NCBI RefSeq assembly: GCF_030758295.1
Contig: NZ_CP132335.1
Coordinates: forward strand, 2,704,412 to 2,768,411
From: Pararhizobium sp. IMCC21322
Lineage (GTDB): Bacteria; Pseudomonadota; Alphaproteobacteria; Rhizobiales; GCA-2746425
Length of the DNA: 64,000 nt
Direction: 5' to 3'
Of this stretch, positions 15,955 to 24,756 are shown one piece after another. The number at the start of each line of letters is the position of its first letter. Position 1 is the first letter of the stretch. The notes under the pieces are model-generated. The model worked only from the letters and a program-made list of their open reading frames with translations, was not told where the DNA came from and ran no database searches. Both the position numbers and the translations under genes were made by a program.

Positions 15955-17228
15955 AAACGCTTGATCTGCAGGATTGCGAATGTGGTTCAATCAGCGCGGA
16001 CCGGGACATTTTAGATGTTGAAGCCGCGAGAACCGTGGCACTCGACCTGGTAACGCCCCTCGTTGGGACGGAACTCGTTTCACTCGGCGGTGCACTCAAC
16101 CGGGTTGCCGCCAAGGATCTTCACGCACCTGCGGCAATGCCGTTCTTCAACAATTCGGCGATGGATGGTTATGCGGTTTCAACGTTCAAACTCTCAGGAA
16201 ATGGTCCCTGGAAACTGTTGTTGACCGAAACGGTTGCTGCCGGCACGCAGCCTTCAGAAACAATCGCTGAATTAATAGTAAACCAGACTGTGCGTATCTT
16301 TACAGGTGCACCGGTGCCGCCCGGTTTTGACGCCGTCATAGCGCAGGAAAATTGCCGGTTGGAGAACGGGTCATTATCATTTGATTTCAAACCTGAATCA
16401 GGTGCAAACATTCGTCACGCGGGCAGCGAAACAGGACGTGGCGCATTGTTATTGGCAAAAGGTTCGCGGATCAGATCCCATCACATTGGGCTGCTTGCAG
16501 CCAATGGATATGGCGCAATCAATGTTCGAAGTTTGCCAAAAGTAGCCGTGTTTTCGACAGGCGATGAATTGATCGAGCCCGGTGAGAAGGCTAAACCCGG
16601 TCAGATATATGACTGCAACAAACCGATGCTGTTGGCACTTTTTACAGAATTTGGAATACAGGCTGTCGATCTTGGCGCGTTGCCGGATGATCGCAGGGCA
16701 ACCCAGGAACTATTGGAACGATGTCGCGACGACTTCGACCTCATTGTTTCAACAGGATCAGCATCCGTCGGTGAGCGTGATTTCCTCAAGGAAGCATTTT
16801 TGGCATCAGGCGGCTTTGTGAAAAACTGGAAAGTGGCCATCAAACCTGGAAAACCTGTCATGTTCGGGAAGCTTAATAATGCCGTATTTACGGCGCTTCC
16901 CGGCAATCCTTTCGCATCATTTGTCGGATTTCACCTATTCGTGAAACCGCAGGTTTTGAAACTGTGTGGAGAAATGGATCAACGGGTGCGCACGCAGGCA
17001 GCCATTGCGAACTTCTCATGGCGTAGAAAGCCCGGTCGAGCCGAGTATTTTCCAGTCAGGGTTTGCCAGGGCAGAGCAAGTGAACTTCCGAAATTGGAAC
17101 GTCTTGGCAATTCTGTATCTGCAACCCTTTTTCCATTGGCCTTCGCTGATGGACTTGGGCGTGTCGGTCCCGATTGCAATGTTGTTGAGCCAGGTGACCA
17201 TCTGCTGTGGCAACCATTTTGTAAGTGA
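15951..17228 (+). CDS. moeA: Molybdopterin molybdotransferase, nar-linked copy
   Basis: 425 residues from ATG 15951 (ATGA overlap with the carbonic anhydrase stop). MoeA domains are in order: N-terminal NNSAMDGYAV, FTGAPVPPGFDAVIAQE, the MoCF-binding fold with FSTGDELIEPG and STGSASVGERDF, AIKPGKPVMFG...GNPFASFVGF, and a C-terminal beta barrel. It inserts molybdate into adenylated molybdopterin. A short extra N-terminal segment (QDCECGSISADRD) precedes the common core. A second moeA occurs at 31957-33174; this one probably boosts cofactor supply when NarG is made. Confidence 0.93.
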   Translation: MKTLDLQDCECGSISADRDILDVEAARTVALDLVTPLVGTELVSLGGALNRVAAKDLHAPAAMPFFNNSAMDGYAVSTFKLSGNGPWKLLLTETVAAGTQPSETIAELIVNQTVRIFTGAPVPPGFDAVIAQENCRLENGSLSFDFKPESGANIRHAGSETGRGALLLAKGSRIRSHHIGLLAANGYGAINVRSLPKVAVFSTGDELIEPGEKAKPGQIYDCNKPMLLALFTEFGIQAVDLGALPDDRRATQELLERCRDDFDLIVSTGSASVGERDFLKEAFLASGGFVKNWKVAIKPGKPVMFGKLNNAVFTALPGNPFASFVGFHLFVKPQVLKLCGEMDQRVRTQAAIANFSWRRKPGRAEYFPVRVCQGRASELPKLERLGNSVSATLFPLAFADGLGRVGPDCNVVEPGDHLLWQPFCK

Positions 17229-17238
17229 GGAGAAGAAC

Positions 17239-17814
17239 GTGGCCGGTTCGATGTTGGCGGCAATCCACTTTGGTGATGATCAGGATATCGACAAGCTTTT
17301 GGAGGCATTCGTATCAACCAGGCTGGCTTCCGGTCTTCGGATATGTGGTGTGCTGCAATCACGCAGCGGCGCCAAGGGCGAATGCTATTGCTCGGACATG
17401 GACCTGAAAGCCATCGGTACAGGTAAAGTTTTCAGAATTTCCCAGCCCCTTGGTTCAGGTTCAAGCGGTTGTCGCTTGCATCCGGGCGCAATGGCAGAGT
17501 GCTCAGCTTATCTCGATCAGCATATACAGGAGGGATGCGATCTGCTGGTGTTGAACCGTTTTGGAAAAGGCGAGTCCCAGGGACAAGGGTTCCGGGATTT
17601 GATCAGTACCGCCCTGATGGCCGGTATTCCGGTTTTGACAGCCACGCGTGAGAATTATCGTAAAGACTGGCAGATATTTGCCGGTGATCTGGGCATTGAG
17701 TTGCCGTTTGATCAAACATCTGTTTCGTCGTGGTTCGCCGGATTGGAGCACGAAGACGCTGCCAGTACACTCGCCCCGCAAAAAAATCTGTCGATCAATT
17801 CGGCAACTCTGTGA
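17239..17814 (+). CDS. DUF2478 protein (molybdenum-associated P-loop-like protein)
   Basis: 191 residues from GTG 17239, chosen because AGGAGA lies 5 bases before it; the frame is open far upstream into moeA without a site. The phrase CDLLVLNRFGKGESQGQGFRD and the opening DDQDIDKLLEAF are typical of DUF2478, a family often found with molybdate transport and molybdoenzyme genes. Function is unknown; a role in molybdenum handling is inferred from that company and from the moeA gene 10 bases upstream. No membrane segments. Confidence 0.8.
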   Translation: MAGSMLAAIHFGDDQDIDKLLEAFVSTRLASGLRICGVLQSRSGAKGECYCSDMDLKAIGTGKVFRISQPLGSGSSGCRLHPGAMAECSAYLDQHIQEGCDLLVLNRFGKGESQGQGFRDLISTALMAGIPVLTATRENYRKDWQIFAGDLGIELPFDQTSVSSWFAGLEHEDAASTLAPQKNLSINSATL

Positions 17815-17996
17815 CCTTCGCTGCACCTGTTGCAAAGATGGGAGAACCGGATGAGATCACGCTCACAACCAATGCGGCTCAATTGGCGCGAAACGTCGGC
17901 ACACCGCAATTTCTTGGCATGATACGGAAACGTGCTTCTTTAAATGCGCTCGATCCCAAGCGGTGCGGGCAGGATCATGATGAAATGGGGTGCTAA
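17811..17996 (+). CDS. Possible small protein, 61 aa, between DUF2478 and nnrS
   Basis: Starts at a GTG that overlaps the DUF2478 stop as GTGA, the same coupling seen at other joints of this operon, and ends 1 base before one candidate nnrS start. An inner ATG at 17838 would give 52 residues. The sequence is polar, with a late KRCGQDHDEMGC containing two Cys. No family is recognised and there is no strong ribosome site, so it may be only a gap in coding. Confidence 0.4.
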   Translation: MTFAAPVAKMGEPDEITLTTNAAQLARNVGTPQFLGMIRKRASLNALDPKRCGQDHDEMGC

Positions 17997-19206
17997 GGTG
18001 GCGCAGACTTCCGCAGAGCAGATACGTGAATGGAGCGGACCGGCAATACTGTCTTTCGGGTTTCGCCCCTTCTTTTTATTTGGTGCGCTTTGGGCCGCCT
18101 TGGCGATGGTATTGTGGGTATCAATGCTTTCAGGTGGTCTCACCTTGCCGACGCGTTTCGACGTGGTGTCATGGCATGCTCATGAGTTTTTCTTTGGATA
18201 CTTGAGTGCGATTATTGCCGGATTTTTGTTGACGGCAGTTCCAAACTGGACTGGACGTTTGCCGATAGTGGGCTGGCGTCTTGGTTGGTTGGTTGCGCTT
18301 TGGATTGCGGGTCGTCTTGTATTGGCGGTCTCTGATTTGATTCCGGCGGTCTTGGTTGCGTTGATTGATCTGGCTTTTCCAGTTGCCTTGGGTGTCATGA
18401 TCGCAAGGGAAATAGTCGCAGGCAAAAACTGGCGCAATCTTCTTGTATTGGCAATGCTTGCAATGTTCACCTTGGCCAATTTGCTGTTTCACCTGGAGGC
18501 AGGGCAGGGCATGTACGCGGCACAGGGCTTCGGCCTGCGTCTGGGACTGGCATCGGCGCTCATGATGATTTCGGTTATTGGAGGGCGAATTATTCCCTCC
18601 TTTACACGTAACTGGCTGGTGAAAGCCGGTCGTCTCTCTCTCCCGGTTCCACCAATGCAACCCTTCGATAAGGTCGCCCTGCTGGTAACCCTGGCGGGGT
18701 TGGCGTTGTGGGTCATATGGCCAGAGCGAACCATCACCGGTCTCATGCTGTTGCTGTTGTCAGTGGTCCAGGCCATTCGGCTTTTAAGATGGAAAGGCTT
18801 GAGCACCTTGGCAGAACCCTTGGTTTGGGTGTTGCACTTTGGCTATGCCCTTGTTCCGCTTGGGGCCTTGTTTGTTGGAATAAATATTCTGTTCCCTGAA
18901 GTTTTGGGTATGGCTTCCTCCCAACATGTCTGGATGGCGGGGGCGACGGGCCTGATGACGCTGGCGGTTATGACGCGCGCAACACTTGGGCATACCGGCC
19001 GCGATCTTCGCGCTGGTTTGGCGACACTTGCGATTTACATTGCGCTCATTGCGTCGGTTTCAGTCCGTCTGGTTGCCGGGGCATTCCCTGATATTGCAAT
19101 GACACTCTACAGCCTCTCAGCACTGTTGTGGATTGGCGCATTTGGCGGTTTTGTGATTGCCTATGGCGGATTGTTGCTGCGGCCAAAGCCGGGAATATCT
19201 CAGTGA
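17980..19206 (+). CDS. nnrS: NnrS family membrane protein
   Basis: About 408 residues with twelve hydrophobic segments. Family marks are FGFRPFFLFGALWA near the start, SWHAHEFFFGYLSAIIAGFLLTAVPNWTG, GGRIIPSFTRNW and MTRATLGHTGRDL. NnrS proteins are heme- and copper-containing membrane proteins tied to denitrification and protection from nitric oxide. Several starts are possible (17944, 17977, 17980, GTG 17998); ATG 17980 has AGGAT just upstream. The stop overlaps the nnrU start. Confidence 0.9.
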   Translation: MKWGAKVAQTSAEQIREWSGPAILSFGFRPFFLFGALWAALAMVLWVSMLSGGLTLPTRFDVVSWHAHEFFFGYLSAIIAGFLLTAVPNWTGRLPIVGWRLGWLVALWIAGRLVLAVSDLIPAVLVALIDLAFPVALGVMIAREIVAGKNWRNLLVLAMLAMFTLANLLFHLEAGQGMYAAQGFGLRLGLASALMMISVIGGRIIPSFTRNWLVKAGRLSLPVPPMQPFDKVALLVTLAGLALWVIWPERTITGLMLLLLSVVQAIRLLRWKGLSTLAEPLVWVLHFGYALVPLGALFVGINILFPEVLGMASSQHVWMAGATGLMTLAVMTRATLGHTGRDLRAGLATLAIYIALIASVSVRLVAGAFPDIAMTLYSLSALLWIGAFGGFVIAYGGLLLRPKPGISQ

Positions 19207-19874
19207 ACTGGCTGCCCTTCGCGGCAGCATTTGGCGTCTTTTTCCTGACCCATTCCCTTCCGGTACGGCCAAAGGTCAAATCCTGGCTTGTAAGCATGCT
19301 TGGACCGCGTGGTTTTACTATTGTCTATTCGATATTATCTCTTGGAATGATTATCTGGCTTATTGCGGCAGCAGGAAATGCGCCGTTCGTGCTGCTTTGG
19401 GATCAAGCCCCATGGCAAAGATATACGATTTTTGTCGGCATGCTTTTGGTGTGTCTTCTGTTCGCATTGACAATAACTCGCCCCAATCCGTTTTCCTTTG
19501 GCGGGTTTCATAATGAGCGGTTCGATCCACATCGTCCGGGGTTGATCCGCTGGATACGCCATCCGATGTTGCTGGCGCTGGCCGGATGGTCCGCATTGCA
19601 TATTTTGCCAAACGGCGATCTGGCGCACACCATCCTGTTCGGTGTTTTTGCGGTCTTTGCATTGGCAGGCATGGCAATCGTTGATCGCAGGAAACAACGC
19701 TTGCTGGGTAAATTGGAATGGGTGTCGTTACTCCAAACCGTTGATTCCGCGCCGTTGATTTCAATGCAGGGTTCGTGGGCGGGATATTGGCTTCGGATTA
19801 CCGCAGGCGTTTTGGGGTTCACATTGCTCCTTATCCTGCACCCTGTTGTTCTAGGAGTGTTGCCGTTGCCTTAA
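19203..19874 (+). CDS. nnrU: NnrU family membrane protein
   Basis: 223 residues from GTG 19203, overlapping the nnrS stop as GTGA. Six hydrophobic segments. NnrU marks are FFLTHSLPVRP at residues 13-23, RHPMLLALAGWSALHILPNGD and GMAIVDRRKQRLLG. NnrU is an isoprenylcysteine methyltransferase-like membrane protein needed for nitric oxide or nitrite reduction in some denitrifiers; its chemistry is unknown. Last gene of the nar block. No nitrite or NO reductase genes are in this window. Confidence 0.9.
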   Translation: MNWLPFAAAFGVFFLTHSLPVRPKVKSWLVSMLGPRGFTIVYSILSLGMIIWLIAAAGNAPFVLLWDQAPWQRYTIFVGMLLVCLLFALTITRPNPFSFGGFHNERFDPHRPGLIRWIRHPMLLALAGWSALHILPNGDLAHTILFGVFAVFALAGMAIVDRRKQRLLGKLEWVSLLQTVDSAPLISMQGSWAGYWLRITAGVLGFTLLLILHPVVLGVLPLP

Positions 19875-19896
19875 TTGAACAAAACAGTGGTTTTGC

Positions 19897-20094
19897 TCAT
19901 TGGTTGCATGCGTGACAACCCAACTCCCATTTGCCAAAACGCGCTAGAATTGGAGGTTTGGAACGCGGAAGTGGATTACCAGCTTCTTGTAAGTCCGCAA
20001 TGTGTAGGCTAATCAAACCTGTAATTGTGTTTGCTTGTTTGCGGCAGGATTTGAAAGGCTCGATCCCCATGTCGATCATACGCTCGGTTTCCAT
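19897..20094 (-). CDS. Weak candidate small protein, 65 aa
   Basis: In the 289-base gap between nnrU and dusA a minus-strand frame runs from ATG 20094 with AGGTGA 8 bases upstream. Its product is polar and ends with GCHACNQ. No family is recognised and several rare Leu codons occur, so it may be chance. Otherwise the gap holds only a short CAAAAC/GTTTTG hairpin (19880-19895) and AT-rich DNA before dusA. Confidence 0.25.
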   Translation of the reverse strand: METERMIDMGIEPFKSCRKQANTITGLISLHIADLQEAGNPLPRSKPPILARFGKWELGCHACNQ

Positions 20095-20163
20095 GCAACA
20101 TTCACCTGCCAGGAACTTGTTCCTGAAGTCCGATCAAATTTGTTCTCGATTTAGATATCTGTA

Positions 20164-21195
20164 ATGTATCATAAAGTATTGAAAAATAACAAAAAAATAC
20201 TCTCCGTCGCGCCGATGATGGATTGGACGGACCGCTGGTGCCGGTCATTTCATCGCATCCTGTCGCAGGAAGCTTTGTTGTATACTGAAATGGTTGTGGC
20301 CGACGCTATCCTGCATGGTGATCGTGATCGGCATCTGAGCATTCCTGTTGGTCAGCAACCGGTGGCTCTGCAACTTGGTGGATCTGACCCTGTGAAGCTT
20401 GCAGAAGCGGCAAAAATCGCGGCTGATTATGGCTATGACGAGATAAACCTGAATGTCGGTTGCCCCTCTGACCGGGTGCAATCCGGAATATTCGGAGCTT
20501 GCCTCATGAAGTCTCCAAAACTCGTTGCACAGTGTGTTGACGCCATGAAACAAGTGGTGGACATGCCAGTCACGGTGAAATGTCGTCTTGGGGTCGATGA
20601 TCAGGACATTGAGATCGCTTTGGATGCGCTGGCTGACGCCTGTCTTGATCAGGGTGTGGATGCGATTTGGGTCCACGCTCGCAAAGCCTGGCTCGACGGT
20701 CTGTCTCCGAAAGAAAACCGGGACATCCCGCCTTTGGATTATGATCGTGTCTACCGATTGAAACAGCGGCTGGGCGATGTCTTCATTGGCATCAATGGGG
20801 GCATTGGCAATCTGGCTGAGGCGGATACTCATTTAAAGCATGTAGATGGCGTGATGATGGGCCGGGTCGCTTACCATCAACCTGCGGTCCTGTGCCAGGT
20901 GGATCACCAAATCTACGGTGCCCCCGCAATGCCGGAAGACCTGCATGGAGCCGTTCGTAAAATGTATCCAATCATTGAGCAGCATCTGGAGGCCGGTGGT
21001 CGGTTGCATCAGATCACACGGCATATGATCGGCCTGTTTCATGGAGCGCCGGGCGCCCGCCGCTATCGGCAAATCCTCAGCACCGAAGCTGTCAAACCAA
21101 ATGCAGGCATAGAAGTGGTTGAGGCCGCTCTGGCCGTCATGATTGCGGAGCAACAGAGAATTCACGATAAAGCTGAGCTGTTTGTCCCTGCTTGA
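20164..21195 (+). CDS. dusA: tRNA-dihydrouridine(20/20a) synthase
   Basis: 343 residues, FMN-binding TIM barrel. DusA marks are VAPMMDWTDRWCR near the start, LNVGCPSDRVQSGIFGACLM with the catalytic Cys, VKCRLGVDD, WVHARKAWLDGLSPKENR, and a C-terminal helical domain with MIGLFHGAPGARRYRQ. It reduces uridine 20/20a in the tRNA D-loop. No clear ribosome site precedes ATG 20164; no better in-frame start is seen before the conserved region. It stands alone between the nar block and the convergent P450 gene. Confidence 0.95.
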   Translation: MYHKVLKNNKKILSVAPMMDWTDRWCRSFHRILSQEALLYTEMVVADAILHGDRDRHLSIPVGQQPVALQLGGSDPVKLAEAAKIAADYGYDEINLNVGCPSDRVQSGIFGACLMKSPKLVAQCVDAMKQVVDMPVTVKCRLGVDDQDIEIALDALADACLDQGVDAIWVHARKAWLDGLSPKENRDIPPLDYDRVYRLKQRLGDVFIGINGGIGNLAEADTHLKHVDGVMMGRVAYHQPAVLCQVDHQIYGAPAMPEDLHGAVRKMYPIIEQHLEAGGRLHQITRHMIGLFHGAPGARRYRQILSTEAVKPNAGIEVVEAALAVMIAEQQRIHDKAELFVPA

Positions 21196-21258
21196 TACCG
21201 GCTCAACAGTTTGGAAAAGGTTCAACCAGACAATTTTTGGGCCGTTTCGGGAGTGCAA

Positions 21259-22455
21259 TTATCCAAGTTGAACGCTGCAGGATTTCGGACCACGAAAAGC
21301 AAAGCCGTGGAAGGTAATGTCTGTCGGCTTTTCCAGCGAAATCTGAGGGAAACGCTCAAACAGTTTGGGCAAAACCACATCCGCAATCAACATTTTGTAA
21401 AGATCGGAGCCGAGGCATTTATGGGGCCCGTTTCCAAATGTCTGATTGGGTTTGATGGTGCGGCGTGCATCAAATTGGTCCGGCTTCTCCCAAATATCTT
21501 CATCATGGTTCGCCGAAGCCTGCAGCACCATGACTGTCTCACCTTTGGGAATGCAAAATCCGCGTATTACGGTTGATTTCAGCACCACTCGGGCATTGGC
21601 CTGAATGGGCGCGATCCATCTCAGCCCTTCCTCGCAGGCAGCACGCCAGGCATTTGTCTCAACACAAAACTGTTTCTGCTTCGGATCGCCCAAAATGCCA
21701 ATCAACGTAGAGAGAAAGCCATCCCGGCTTTCCACGAGCGAGCCGGCAATACAGACCCGCATATTGGTTCCAATCTGACTGAATGGCAGCGGCTCATCCC
21801 CATTCACCATTTCTGAAAGGGCAGATTTGTTGGGTGTTTGCCGGTACCTGTGTGCCATCTCGTTGAAACACGCATCCATGTCATCATTCGCTGTATCGCA
21901 GCGCGCGAATACATCAGCGTTAAACTGCGCATTCATTGCGCCCTGGATCAGAGTTGGTGCCCAATCAAGAAGCTGCGCTTCCGTTGCGCTTTCAAGCCCA
22001 AGAACCAGCTTTACATAGTGGGCAGCAAGTGGACTGGCGAATGCGGTGAACAAGTCGACTGAACCGCTCTGTGGTAATCCGTCCAGAAGCTCATCAACAA
22101 TGCTCTCAATCTCTGGTCGCCAGTGGCTTGTGATGGTGTCAGCGGTAAACGCGCCAGCCATTGCGCGGCGTTCCCTCAAATGCTCCGGCCCATCCTTCCG
22201 CATTAATGTGTGACCACGGAACGCACGCTGCATAGGCGTGGTCGTATCGTAGCAACCAAAATGTTCGGTATCCGACTTTATCCGATGCGTATCATCGGCT
22301 TTGCTGAAGACAATGCGCCCCAGCGCTTCAAGGCGTACAATTGGTGATTCGCGTCGAAGACGGCGATAGACCGAGGCTGGATCACTTTCCAGCATTGCCA
22401 GTGTGGTCGCGGTATCCGTCGGGACCTCCCGGCCTGTAAGCTCAATATCTTTCAA
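21259..22455 (-). CDS. Cytochrome P450
   Basis: 398 residues from TTG 22455 (AGGAT upstream); an ATG 18 codons later has no ribosome site. The heme loop is TFGNGPHKCLG with the ligand Cys at residue 347. The K-helix E..R is in EEGLRW. The I-helix reads CIAGSLVESRD, without the usual acid-Thr pair of A/G-G-x-D/E-T-T. No ferredoxin or reductase gene is adjacent, so redox partners must come from elsewhere. It is the last gene of a minus-strand operon with an OsmC-like protein and a TRAP transporter, 29 bases after the OsmC-like stop. The substrate is unknown; an imported organic acid is a fair guess. Confidence 0.93.
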   Translation of the reverse strand: MKDIELTGREVPTDTATTLAMLESDPASVYRRLRRESPIVRLEALGRIVFSKADDTHRIKSDTEHFGCYDTTTPMQRAFRGHTLMRKDGPEHLRERRAMAGAFTADTITSHWRPEIESIVDELLDGLPQSGSVDLFTAFASPLAAHYVKLVLGLESATEAQLLDWAPTLIQGAMNAQFNADVFARCDTANDDMDACFNEMAHRYRQTPNKSALSEMVNGDEPLPFSQIGTNMRVCIAGSLVESRDGFLSTLIGILGDPKQKQFCVETNAWRAACEEGLRWIAPIQANARVVLKSTVIRGFCIPKGETVMVLQASANHDEDIWEKPDQFDARRTIKPNQTFGNGPHKCLGSDLYKMLIADVVLPKLFERFPQISLEKPTDITFHGFAFRGPKSCSVQLG

Positions 22456-22484
22456 TGCGTTATCCTAAAGGTGCCGAAGCAAGC

Positions 22485-22880
22485 TCAATCCGTTTGCGAC
22501 ACGGTCACGTCACAGTTCAGACTGTTGCTGACGGTGCAGATTGCCTTGGCCTGTTTCAAAATGCGCTCACCGAGCCCAGCATCGTCAACAAAAGGCCCAA
22601 TCACAGCCACGTCAATCTTTTGAAGACGACCGGGTTCATCAAGCGCCTTGGTTCCAAGTACTTCAACTTTAAAGGGCTTCAGATCCACTTTCCGCTGCGC
22701 CGCAGCCCATTGCACTGACATGACAATGCAATGCCCCAGTGACGCCAGAAGCGTGTCTACTGGCGAGTTTTTGGCAAATGACATCTCTGGCCCAGACTGT
22801 TTGGAATGGCTGAATTTGATCGTGTCGCTTCCATCGTATTCCGCCCAGATGGGCCCAAACAATTTTGGTTTCAATTCCAC
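22485..22880 (-). CDS. OsmC-like protein
   Basis: 131 residues from GTG 22880, chosen because GAAGGAG lies 8 bases before it; the frame is open 18 codons further, into dctM. The OsmC fold is recognisable by SPVDTLLASLGHCIVMSVQWAA and the later KAICTVSNSL. These hold the two Cys of the peroxidase centre, though the second is in a loose context. OsmC proteins reduce organic hydroperoxides with thiols in the cytoplasm. Between a P450 and a carrier, it could clear peroxides made by oxygenase uncoupling or act as a hydrolase-like enzyme; neither is shown. Confidence 0.8.
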   Translation of the reverse strand: MELKPKLFGPIWAEYDGSDTIKFSHSKQSGPEMSFAKNSPVDTLLASLGHCIVMSVQWAAAQRKVDLKPFKVEVLGTKALDEPGRLQKIDVAVIGPFVDDAGLGERILKQAKAICTVSNSLNCDVTVSQTD

Positions 22881-22902
22881 AAAGCTCACTCCTTCGATGA
22901 TC

Positions 22903-24192
22903 TCAGAAAAGCAGTCCGGGTAGATAAAGCGCAATCATCGGAAACAGCGTCAGCAGAAAAATTGCGAACAGATGAATGAGCCAATAGGGAATGGTTGCAA
23001 CTGCAACCCGGCCAAGACTGATCTCATTGTTGGTCAAAGCTGTCAGTACCGAAAGGTTCAGTCCGACCGGCGGTGTGATCTGTCCGATTTCGATGACAAT
23101 CGTAATGATGACGCCGATCCAGATAGGATCAAAGCCAAGACCCGTTAATAGCGGAAACACAACCGGCAAGGTCATGATCATCAAGGACAGACCATCGAAG
23201 AAACAGCCCAGTATCAGATAGATGATAATGACCGTGAACAGCACGCTATGGGTGCCAAGACCGCTTTCGCCGACGACTTCCAGAATTTGCTGCGGAATAC
23301 CCAAAACGCTGACGGATTGGGCCAGAATGGTGGCTCCAAGCACCAGAAACCCGATAGCAGAAAACAGCAACACCGAATTGTAGAGGGCTTCGATCAGCTT
23401 GCGAAAAGTCAGATCACCCCAGATAGAGGAAATAATCGCGGCAAGAACAACGCCCACGCCTGCAGCTTCCGTTGGTGTGGCCAGGCCAATGACAATCGTG
23501 CCAATGACAAGAAAGATCAGCGCCAGCAAAGGCCATATCTGACCGAACCCTTTCACTGTTTGCAGGATTGAAACCGGAACAGGACTGCGCGGCGCCAAAT
23601 GAGGGGCGTGCAGGCACCGCACTAGAATATACAGCATGAACAGACCGCCAACCATCAGGCCGGGGAGCAGACCTGCGGCAAACAATCGCCCGATGGATGT
23701 TTCAGTCAGCGCGCCAAAAATCAGAAAGGACAGGCTGGGAGGTATTAACAGCCCCAAAGTGCCGCCACCGGCCAGACTACCAACGACGGTATCCTTGTCA
23801 TAGCCACGTTTCGACATTTCGGGATAGGCGACAGACCCGACCGCAGCTGCGGTTGACAGGCTGGAACCGCTCACAGCGCCAAACAGTGTGCACACAGCGA
23901 TATTGGTATGCAGCAAGCCGCCGGGAATTTTCCGAAACAGTGGTGTAAAAGCAGAATAGGCTTTTTCGCTGATGCCGCTCCGCAACAGGATTTCCCCAAG
24001 CAGAATGAACATGGGAACGGCGCTGAGCGTGAACGAATTGAAGACGCTCCAAATGGCATCAATGGCCAGAGACGTCGCGCCATTGGAGAAAAAGTAGAGA
24101 ATAACCATGCCGGTCAGGCCGAGCGCAGCGCCAAGGGCCATGCCGGTGCCAGCGCTGGCAACCAGCACGCCGATAAGAGTGGTCCAAAACAT
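22903..24192 (-). CDS. dctM: TRAP transporter large membrane subunit
   Basis: 429 residues, about twelve membrane helices. DctM family marks are PMFILLGEILLRSGISEKAY, GAVSGSSLSTAAAVGSVAYPEM, PPSLSFLIFG and PTEAAGVGVVLA. With DctQ and DctP it imports a small carboxylate, or similar solute, using a sodium gradient. Its ATG overlaps the dctQ stop by 1 base. Confidence 0.95.
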   Translation of the reverse strand: MFWTTLIGVLVASAGTGMALGAALGLTGMVILYFFSNGATSLAIDAIWSVFNSFTLSAVPMFILLGEILLRSGISEKAYSAFTPLFRKIPGGLLHTNIAVCTLFGAVSGSSLSTAAAVGSVAYPEMSKRGYDKDTVVGSLAGGGTLGLLIPPSLSFLIFGALTETSIGRLFAAGLLPGLMVGGLFMLYILVRCLHAPHLAPRSPVPVSILQTVKGFGQIWPLLALIFLVIGTIVIGLATPTEAAGVGVVLAAIISSIWGDLTFRKLIEALYNSVLLFSAIGFLVLGATILAQSVSVLGIPQQILEVVGESGLGTHSVLFTVIIIYLILGCFFDGLSLMIMTLPVVFPLLTGLGFDPIWIGVIITIVIEIGQITPPVGLNLSVLTALTNNEISLGRVAVATIPYWLIHLFAIFLLTLFPMIALYLPGLLF

Positions 24193-24743
24193 CAGGGCGC
24201 GGTCTCTTCATGACGCACAAACCCGGTTTTGATTTCAGCTTCGGTCTCTTCAACCCGGTCAATGACCCCCAGCAGTCTTGCTAGCAAAATGGCGCAGGTG
24301 ACAGAGAGCGAGAGCGGCAACATGGCCATCCAAGGATACAGCAAAATGCGGGTGGTTTCGGTCTTCAGATTAAGCCGATGGCCGAATTCAAACCAGGGAA
24401 TGGCTTTGTAGATCAACCAGGAAAAGAAACCAATTGCGACAATCAAAGCAATGGTTTGAAGGTGAGTTTGCAGTTTTCTGTTCAACATGTTGGCAAGCAG
24501 TGCAACGCGTACATGTTTTGCCTTCAGCGTTACCATTGGTAACCCCAGGAACAAAGACACGCTCAACAGCAATCCAACCACTTCTTCAGTGATGTGAAGC
24601 GGTGAATTGGCAAACTTACGCATGATGACGCTGGTGATTATGATGGCAACAATGCTGACCATCCCAAGAACAGCAATGGAGGCAAGGGCAAGGGCCAGTT
24701 TTTCCAGCCCTTGCCGTATAAGGTTTCTTATAGTGTGGTGCAT
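24192..24743 (-). CDS. dctQ: TRAP transporter small membrane subunit
   Basis: 183 residues from ATG 24743, 14 bases after the dctP stop. The open frame continues to 24824 inside dctP, but the four-helix DctQ pattern begins soon after this ATG. Typical HITEEVVGLLLSVSLFLGLPMVTL lies around residues 49-72. It couples DctP to DctM. Confidence 0.9.
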   Translation of the reverse strand: MHHTIRNLIRQGLEKLALALASIAVLGMVSIVAIIITSVIMRKFANSPLHITEEVVGLLLSVSLFLGLPMVTLKAKHVRVALLANMLNRKLQTHLQTIALIVAIGFFSWLIYKAIPWFEFGHRLNLKTETTRILLYPWMAMLPLSLSVTCAILLARLLGVIDRVEETEAEIKTGFVRHEETAP

Positions 24744-24756
24744 GATCGCTCTAGGA

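Noticed and set aside
19880-19895. CAAAAC/GTTTTG hairpin after nnrU as terminator
   Set aside because: Only 6 A/T-rich pairs and no T-run; too weak to call.
20245-20832. 195-codon minus-strand open frame
   Set aside because: Lies wholly inside dusA, which has clear motifs; the antisense frame has no recognisable domain or start site.
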